Below are positions 13,255-18,171 of a stretch of DNA of 18,171 bases, piece after piece. How positions within the stretch are numbered: position 1 is the stretch's first letter; each line of letters begins with the position of its first letter. The stretch is from Planctomycetaceae bacterium (GTDB taxonomy: Bacteria; Planctomycetota; Planctomycetia; Pirellulales; Pirellulaceae), in NCBI GenBank assembly GCA_007124535.1, contig SLEY01000629.1, positions 1 through 18,171 of the forward strand, in the 5' to 3' direction. Both the position numbers and the translations under genes were made by a program. The notes beneath the pieces were generated by a model. That model saw only the letters and a program-made list of their open reading frames with translations, did no database searches and was not told the DNA's origin.

Positions 13255-16041
13255 ATGCTCCCAGTGGACCCACGATTCGCGGAACGGATGAAGACCGAAC
13301 ACGCTCGGCTGCTGCATGACCTTCCCCACACCGTTCCCACCGAGGAACGGCAACGGCGGGCGGTGAGGATCGTGAACCGGCTGCTGTTCGTGCGCTTCCT
13401 GCAGGCGGGCGGTCTGTTGGACCATCATGCGGACTTCCTGCGCGATCGGCTGAGAAGGCTCCAGCAACCGGGTGGGCACCGGTTCTCGGTGTTCTTCGAC
13501 CAGCTCTGGGAGCGGCTTTTCCGGGAACCATCGGCCACCGGCAAGCCGCCCGCACCCGCTGCGTCGTTCGCCACGCTGTTGCCAGAGTCGCCGCTACGGA
13601 ACGGGACCTTCAGCCCGGGCGGTTTGCACATCTCGGAGCCCGCTCGCATCCGGCTGCCGGACCACGCGTTCGCACGCCTGTTCGACTTCTTCGACCAGTT
13701 TCAATGGCGTCTGGAAGAGCGGGTTCCCCCGTCGGAGGGCGAGGTCAATCCGCGCGTGCTGGGCTTTGTGCTGGAGCACACGATTTCTCAGAAACCCTTG
13801 GGGGCGTACTACACCCCGCCGGACCTCACGCAATACATGGCCACCCACACCCTGATCCCCGGCTTTTTGGCCGCCGTGCGGAAACGGTGCCCCGGCGCAT
13901 TTCAGCCCCTCCCCGACGCCGGGGCAACGACCCGCCGTCCGGCGGCTCCGCCGCGGCCGTCCACGATCTGGGGCCTGCTGCGGGACAGCCCCGACGCCTA
14001 CCTTGACCCGGCGATCCGGCATGGCGCCGAGTTGCCCTTGCCTGAGGCGATCGCTGCCGGGATCCCGGAGCTTGCCCGGCGGGAGGTTTGGGATCGGCCG
14101 GCGCCGGCCGAGTTCGCTTTGCCGTCCGAAACTTGGCGCACCTGCCTTGCGCGGCACAAACGCTGCCGGGAACTCCGACGGCGACTGGCTTCCGGCCGGG
14201 TCGCCTGCGTGGAGGAATTGGTCCGTCTGAATTTGGACCTCAGCCGCTTCGCCCGCGATGCCGTCACGCGCTGCGACTATCCCGGATTCCTCGCCGCCTG
14301 CGACGATGCGCTCCGCACGTTCCGCGTGCTGGATCCGGCCTGCGGGTCGGGCGAGTTCCTGCTGGCGGCATTGGATGTCCTCGAGCCCCTCTACGCCGCG
14401 TGTCGGGAACGGATGCCCGGCGGCCCGGCGCCGATTGGCGGTCGCCGGTTCCTCCTCCGCAGCACAATCGTCGCTCGCAATCTGTTCGGGGTCGATCTGA
14501 TGCCCGAAGCGGTCGAAGTCTGCCGGCTGCGGTTGCTGTTGAAGCTGATCGCACCACTCCCCCGAGGCGTTCGGATCCCCCCGCTTCCTGTTTGGGACCG
14601 GAACATTCGCCGGGGGAATTCACTGGTTGGCTACGTTTCGTTGCACGATCTGGGCACGACTCGGAACCCGGCTTCGCAAACCGCGGCTGCCAGCGTTCCA
14701 CCTGCTGTCAGGACGTTGGAGGCGGCAGCGCGACGTGCGGTCAGAGCGGACAAGGCCTTTCGAGGAATCCAAGATCGTCCCGCTCCGACGGATTCCCCGG
14801 CGGCCCGGGCCGACCGCGAACGGCGCCGCCGCCAAGCGGATCTTGCAGCCCGCCTGGACCAGTGCCTGGCACGGGGTTATGGGATCGCCGCCGATGGGGG
14901 CCCCGAGTTCGCCGAGTGGCGGGACACACACCAGCCCTTCCACTGGCTCGCCGAATTCCCCGCGATCGTCGCTGACGGCGGTTTCGACGTGGTCTTGGGC
15001 AATCCGCCGTGGACCGAGTACGCACGCGTCAAACCGATCTACCAGGTACACGGCTATCAGACCACGGACTGCGGGAACCTGCACGGGCTGGCCACCGAAC
15101 GCGCCCTGCAGTTGCGAGCGGCGGACGGGCGGTTGAGTTTCGTGGTCCAGTTGCCGTTGATGTCCGCCGCTCGAATGGCCGGCGTCCGGGCACTCCTGTT
15201 GCAGCACAGTCGGCAATTGCACGTCGCACCGTTCGACGACCGCCCGGCCAAACTGTTCCCCGGTCTCCCCAATTGCCGCAGTGCCATCTTCCTGGCTGCC
15301 GGGCCTGGCGGCGAAGGGGCTCATGTCTTCACGGCCGGATATCAGCGGTGGAGCGCCGCGGCGCGCCCGCATCTGTTCGCCCAACTGCGTTACACGCAGG
15401 TGCGGGAACCGTTGCTGGCGCCTGGCCGCCTGCCGAAGTACGCCGGGCCGCAGCATGCCGGCCTGTTCCGCAAGATCCATCAACGAGCGAATTCGACGCT
15501 CCGCCAATGGCTGGCGCCCCCCGGCGCGCCTTGCTTTGTGTTCTATCAGGAAGCCACCCGCTACTGGATCAAGGCGACCCTCGGCCTGCCTTTCTATGCC
15601 AAGAATGGCGTGGTCGGCCCGCCGGCTCACGGCCGTTACCTGTGGTTGGCCGACCCCCCGGTCACCGCCGCAATGGCCGCCGTGTTGAACAGCTCGCTGT
15701 TCTACCTGTACTTCATCACCTTCGGCGACGGCTTCCACCTGAGCGACGCCCTCGTCCACGCTTTCCCCCTGGCCGCCGAACTGGTCACCGATCGGCGACT
15801 GGCAGCTCTCGGCGGACAGTTGCAAACCAGCCTGAACCGGCACGCCCGCCAGCGGCGAATTCAAACCCGCCAAGGCGACCGGATCGAATATGCCGAGTTC
15901 CTGGTCGCCCGGTCCAAGCCGCTCATCGACGACATCGATCGTCTGCTCGCCCAACACTACCGCTTGACCCCCACCGAAACGGACTTCGTCATCCACTACG
16001 ATCAACCCTACCGCATGGCGCACCGCCGCACCGGACCGTGA
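13255..16041 (+). CDS. Eco57I-type adenine-specific DNA methyltransferase without visible nuclease domain
   Basis: A 928-aa N6-adenine DNA methyltransferase of gamma-like motif order. Residues 38-55 (IVNRLLFVRFLQAGGLL) and 163-196 (EVNPRVLGFVLEHTISQK, then LGAYYTPPDLTQYM, motif X) match the N-terminal helical part of type IIG/Eco57I-like enzymes. The SAM-binding motif I is VLDPACGSGEFLL (358-370), motif II region NLFGVDLMPEAVEVCRLRL, and catalytic motif IV is N583-P-P-W586 within FDVVLGNPPWTEY. Residues from about 600 form the target-recognition region, and the protein ends with the family-like TETDFVIHYDQPYRM. Related type IIG proteins often carry an N-terminal PD-(D/E)XK nuclease; here the frame is closed by a TGA at 13237-13239, so no such domain precedes it. 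The ATG at 13255 is the only sensible start, though no strong SD is seen. It may be an orphan modification enzyme; specificity cannot be read. Confidence 0.9.
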   Translation: MLPVDPRFAERMKTEHARLLHDLPHTVPTEERQRRAVRIVNRLLFVRFLQAGGLLDHHADFLRDRLRRLQQPGGHRFSVFFDQLWERLFREPSATGKPPAPAASFATLLPESPLRNGTFSPGGLHISEPARIRLPDHAFARLFDFFDQFQWRLEERVPPSEGEVNPRVLGFVLEHTISQKPLGAYYTPPDLTQYMATHTLIPGFLAAVRKRCPGAFQPLPDAGATTRRPAAPPRPSTIWGLLRDSPDAYLDPAIRHGAELPLPEAIAAGIPELARREVWDRPAPAEFALPSETWRTCLARHKRCRELRRRLASGRVACVEELVRLNLDLSRFARDAVTRCDYPGFLAACDDALRTFRVLDPACGSGEFLLAALDVLEPLYAACRERMPGGPAPIGGRRFLLRSTIVARNLFGVDLMPEAVEVCRLRLLLKLIAPLPRGVRIPPLPVWDRNIRRGNSLVGYVSLHDLGTTRNPASQTAAASVPPAVRTLEAAARRAVRADKAFRGIQDRPAPTDSPAARADRERRRRQADLAARLDQCLARGYGIAADGGPEFAEWRDTHQPFHWLAEFPAIVADGGFDVVLGNPPWTEYARVKPIYQVHGYQTTDCGNLHGLATERALQLRAADGRLSFVVQLPLMSAARMAGVRALLLQHSRQLHVAPFDDRPAKLFPGLPNCRSAIFLAAGPGGEGAHVFTAGYQRWSAAARPHLFAQLRYTQVREPLLAPGRLPKYAGPQHAGLFRKIHQRANSTLRQWLAPPGAPCFVFYQEATRYWIKATLGLPFYAKNGVVGPPAHGRYLWLADPPVTAAMAAVLNSSLFYLYFITFGDGFHLSDALVHAFPLAAELVTDRRLAALGGQLQTSLNRHARQRRIQTRQGDRIEYAEFLVARSKPLIDDIDRLLAQHYRLTPTETDFVIHYDQPYRMAHRRTGP

Positions 16042-16140
16042 CCCCCGCAGACTTCGATGACCATTCCGAAACAAAGCGGACGGAACCCAGCCCGAAGGGC
16101 CGGTGCGGTGTTCCAGGAGGAGTAGGAGGAAGACGATTGG

Positions 16141-16251
16141 ATGAGGCGAGCCAAAAGCGGGCGTGTTACGGACGAAGAACTGAAAAGAGTCGCTGAGCAC
16201 CTGCTGGACTTTCACGACGCCCATCTTCGCGGGGTGAATTCGAGCGTATAA
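16141..16251 (+). CDS. Possible small protein, 36 aa, unknown function
   Basis: A short ORF begins MRRAKSGRVTDEELKRVAEH and ends GVNSSV. Two purine-rich Shine-Dalgarno-like boxes precede it: AGGAGG at 16115-16120 and AGGAGGAA at 16124-16131, the latter 9 nt from the ATG. Most of the peptide is predicted by eye to be one amphipathic helix with a basic start. I recognise no family. It does not look like ZapA, which I would expect beside rny in some genomes. Its stop codon overlaps a TATAAT box. It could be a real small protein, the remnant of a longer gene, or chance. Confidence 0.4.
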   Translation: MRRAKSGRVTDEELKRVAEHLLDFHDAHLRGVNSSV

Positions 16252-16252
16252 T
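16247..16252 (+). promoter_or_regulatory. Perfect TATAAT -10 box upstream of the 6S RNA candidate
   Basis: TATAAT at 16247-16252 is the only perfect -10 hexamer I found in this intergenic region. Transcription would start near 16257-16260, about 45 nt upstream of the proposed mature 6S 5' end, which would imply 5' processing. No good -35 is present at 16-18 nt upstream and the TG of an extended -10 is missing, so support is moderate at best. Confidence 0.35.
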
Positions 16253-16302
16253 CTTGATTTTCCAACTAATTTGCACCCTGCTGCTGGGGTTTGTGTCGGT
16301 GT

Positions 16303-16500
16303 GGGGACATGGGATGTTTGCAAGTGGCGGGGTGTCTGGTACGATAGGGCTTGTGGTTCGGCAAGTTGTCCGAACCACCACTTGTTCAGAGCGTGGAGCG
16401 TCGCGTCCCGAATTGTAGGGAAGCGTGGGCACTTCGCGAGGGCAAAAGCGATTCTTCAGTGGCCGAAGACGTGGTGCTTCGACCGGTGATCCCCTCTTCT
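16303..16500 (+). ncRNA. ssrS: Candidate 6S RNA
   Basis: GATGTTTGCAAGTGG (16313-16327) closely matches the 5' core of E. coli 6S RNA (GATGTTCGCAAGCGG), and CGATA follows at nearly the same distance as in E. coli. The strand folds into a 6S-like rod. Outer pairing is GGGAT/ATCCC (16311-16315 with 16489-16493), then AAGTG/TGCTT (16322-16326 with 16475-16479), then GTCT/AGAC (16334-16337 with 16467-16470). A central bubble contains a 9-bp hairpin on its 5' side (16353-16378), where E. coli also has a small hairpin. The apical stem uses CCACT/AGTGG (16378-16382 with 16458-16462) and AGAGCG/CGATTCT, ending in TCCC/GGGA (16406-16421). 6S RNA binds the housekeeping RNA polymerase holoenzyme by mimicking an open promoter. 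The position directly upstream of rny also fits an arrangement I recall from deltaproteobacteria. Ends are approximate. Confidence 0.55.
16353..16378 (+). other. Perfect 9-bp stem-loop inside the 6S RNA candidate
   Basis: GTGGTTCGG (16353-16361) and CCGAACCAC (16370-16378) are exact reverse complements around the loop CAAGTTGT. No T-run follows, so it is not an intrinsic terminator. In the 6S model it is the side hairpin on the 5' strand of the central bubble. Confidence 0.7.
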
Positions 16501-16921
16501 TCCAGGAAACGGTTGTGCTGATGCATTGGTTGCGATTCCTCCTTCAATTCTTGTGGGGGTGCACTTGGCCAAATCGGCTGGAGCTGCAGCTTGTTTCGGT
16601 ACCCCGGTTAACCCGTTTGGCTGATCGAACGGACAGCGGGCCACCCGTCTGGACCCGGGACGTGTTGGTTTGGAGAGGATTGGCTCGGTCTCCGCGGGTT
16701 CGGCAGCATGCAAACGCGAATCAACGTTGTGATATCCGCCGATGGTTGAAAATGGGAAAGTCAGGGCCCCAAAAGCTCGGTGTACCCCACTCTTTCGATC
16801 TATGCGATAGTCGGCAATGGACGCAGCAACCGGGTTCGAGGGACCCACGCATGCACTGAAGCTCGTTCGTTCCCGCTGGCGTGTCGCCTTCTTCTTCGGT
16901 TTCGGGGCGCTCCTTTGGAAT
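16501..16921. other. Intergenic region upstream of rny
   Basis: About 420 bp without a supported gene. Short palindromes such as AGCTGCAGCT and GGTTAACC occur, but there is no clear terminator, promoter pair or tRNA. From 16817 the rny frame is open and includes an upstream ATG, so the last 105 bp could be coding if RNase Y starts there. Confidence 0.5.
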
Positions 16922-18171
16922 ATGAGGGAGCGGATCTTGATTACCAACTTGATTATCGGTCTGGTATCGGCCGGTCTGGCTGCGGTCTTGACGTGGGTGC
17001 TGATCCGCCGATTCGATCAGCTTCGAAAAAAGGATGCCGAAACCGAGGGCCAGCGGATTATCGATCAGGCGCGCCAGGAGTCGGCCACCCTTTTGAAGGA
17101 AGCGAAGCTTGAACGGCAGGAGCGTGCGCTGCAGCAGAAGGCTGCGGCCGAGGAGCAGGCGGAGAAGCTGCGTGCCGAGATTCGTGAACGCGAACGGATC
17201 CTGGACAAACGCGAGGAAACGCTGGCCCAACAGATGATCGATGTGCAGAAGCAGGAACGCAGTGTGGAGAGCACTCAGCGGCGGTTGACGGCGAAACTGG
17301 AAGCATGCCAGAAACGCAGCCAGCGGTTGGACGAGGTACTCGCGCACCAGCAGCAACAGCTGCACACCATCAGCGGCCTGTCGCGCCAAGAGGCGACCGA
17401 ACGGTTGTTGGCCCAGCTGGACCGGCAATTGGTCCAGGAAACGGGGACGATCATCCTGCGGCATCAGAAGCAGGTGCAGGAGCGGTGCGAGAAACAGGCG
17501 CGGGAGATGCTGCTGACGGCCATGCAGCGTTTTGCGGCCGCTCAGACTTCGGAATCCACGACCAGCACGGTCGATATCCCCAACGACGACATGAAAGGGC
17601 GTATCATCGGTCGCGAGGGCCGGAACATCCGCGCGTTCGAAAAACGCACGGGTATGGACGTGATCATTGACGACACGCCGGGGGTGGTGATCGTCAGCGG
17701 TTTCGATCCCGTGCGCCGCGAGATCGCTCGCCAAACGCTGGAGAAACTGATCCTGGATGGTCGCATCCATCCTTCGCGGATCGAGGAGATCGCCACGGAG
17801 ACGGAGAAGGAGATTGAGACGTTCGTACTCCAAAAAGGGGAGGAGGCCACGCAGGAAGTCAATGTGCTGGGCTTGCCCGAACGGATCGTGTACATGTTGG
17901 GGCGTTTGCATTTTCGGACCAGCTACAGCCAGAATGTCCTGCGGCACAGTGTGGAAGTGGCATTCCTGGCCGGCATGTTGGCGGAGATGATCGGTCTGGA
18001 TGGCGATCTGGCCCGCCGTTGCGGCCTGCTGCACGACATCGGCAAGGCGGCGGACCATGAATTGGAGGGCGGCCATCCGAAGATCGGGGCCGACCTGCTC
18101 AAACGGCATGGCCAGCCGGAAGAGGTGGTGCATGCCGCTTTGGGACATCATGACGAGATCGTCAGCACCCA
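16922..18171 (+). CDS. rny: Ribonuclease Y (3' partial)
   Basis: RNase Y is the membrane-anchored endoribonuclease that initiates mRNA decay in many bacteria. The visible 416 residues show a membrane helix at about 7-28 (ILITNLIIGLVSAGLAAVLT), a long charged coiled coil to about 200, a KH domain with GRIIGREGRNIRAFEKRTG (about 226-244) and VIVSGFDPVRREIAR, and the HD domain with LLHDIGK (about 370-376). The sequence tracks Bacillus subtilis RNase Y closely through LPNDEMKGRIIGREGRN and GRLHFRTSYSQNVL-type blocks. The gene runs off the right edge inside the HD domain. I chose the ATG at 16922 because the membrane helix then lies at the N-terminus, as in known RNase Y. An in-frame ATG at 16817 would add 35 residues. 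Neither start has a clear SD. The 6S RNA candidate lies upstream. Confidence 0.95.
   Translation, partial: MRERILITNLIIGLVSAGLAAVLTWVLIRRFDQLRKKDAETEGQRIIDQARQESATLLKEAKLERQERALQQKAAAEEQAEKLRAEIRERERILDKREETLAQQMIDVQKQERSVESTQRRLTAKLEACQKRSQRLDEVLAHQQQQLHTISGLSRQEATERLLAQLDRQLVQETGTIILRHQKQVQERCEKQAREMLLTAMQRFAAAQTSESTTSTVDIPNDDMKGRIIGREGRNIRAFEKRTGMDVIIDDTPGVVIVSGFDPVRREIARQTLEKLILDGRIHPSRIEEIATETEKEIETFVLQKGEEATQEVNVLGLPERIVYMLGRLHFRTSYSQNVLRHSVEVAFLAGMLAEMIGLDGDLARRCGLLHDIGKAADHELEGGHPKIGADLLKRHGQPEEVVHAALGHHDEIVST

Noticed and set aside
10620..13319. 899-aa plus-strand frame opposite the FAD oxidoreductase
   Set aside because: Antisense shadow of a gene with a signal peptide and FAD motif; no recognisable domain.
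14620..16323. 567-aa minus-strand frame opposite the methyltransferase
   Set aside because: Antisense to the catalytic NPPW region and the target-recognition part; no recognisable protein family.
16318..16345. TTGCAA, 16 nt, TACGAT as a sigma70-type promoter for rny
   Set aside because: Both hexamers fall within the block that matches the 6S RNA core and central bubble. The better -10 is TATAAT at 16247-16252. It remains an alternative if the 6S call fails.
16832..16846. GGGTTCGAGGGACCC as a tRNA T-arm
   Set aside because: The five bases on each side of the TTCGAGG loop do not pair correctly, and no acceptor or anticodon stem fits around it.
16425..16859. 144-aa plus-strand frame between the 6S candidate and rny
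   Set aside because: No ribosome binding site, no recognisable domain, overlaps the 3' part of the 6S candidate and the upstream ATG of the rny frame; codon use looks non-coding.
16721..18151. 476-aa minus-strand frame opposite rny
   Set aside because: Antisense to an unmistakable RNase Y with KH and HD motifs.

Overview
The window comes from a GC-rich bacterial chromosome that looks planctomycetal, most likely from the Pirellulales and relatives. This is a judgement from gene content; no database search was run. The pointers are a secreted PQQ-propeller protein with carbohydrate-binding modules, a formylglycine-type sulfatase with a C-terminal LamG-like domain, a secreted FAD oxidoreductase flanked by carbohydrate-binding-like domains, and long heptanucleotide repeat arrays between genes.

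Layout. Positions 2-2578 (+) hold the C-terminal part of a PQQ-like/CBM9-like/malectin-like protein that enters from the left. It converges on a three-gene block on the minus strand, in transcription order: an MsbA-type ABC exporter (9715-7718), a PlsC-ACP-acyl ligase fusion (7692-5038, 25 nt behind the exporter) and a sulfatase (4922-2766, 115 nt further on). The convergent junction carries a strong 12-bp hairpin. Positions 9716-10727 are non-coding. They contain an inverted repeat beside a possible extended -10 promoter, a 350-bp array of 50 heptamers with no A on the plus strand, a 152-bp spacer with a hairpin and two related 23-bp direct repeats, and a second array of 12 heptamers whose TTGGT core is in the opposite orientation. 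A FAD-dependent oxidoreductase (13037-10728, -) is divergently transcribed from a lone Eco57I-type adenine DNA methyltransferase (13255-16041, +). Then come a possible 36-aa ORF, a candidate 6S RNA (about 16303-16500) and the start of rny (RNase Y), which runs off the right edge.

How the genes may work together. The exporter and the acyltransferase/ACP/ligase fusion look like one lipid unit: activate a fatty acid, load it on the built-in carrier, acylate a lysolipid or glycerol-phosphate type acceptor, and flip or export the product. The sulfatase, oxidoreductase and PQQ/CBM protein fit the large sulfated-polysaccharide degradation repertoire of planctomycetes. The methyltransferase has no visible nuclease partner. 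The most notable observations are the 6S RNA candidate immediately upstream of rny, which resembles the E. coli 6S 5' core and folds into a 6S-like rod, and the paired heptamer arrays.
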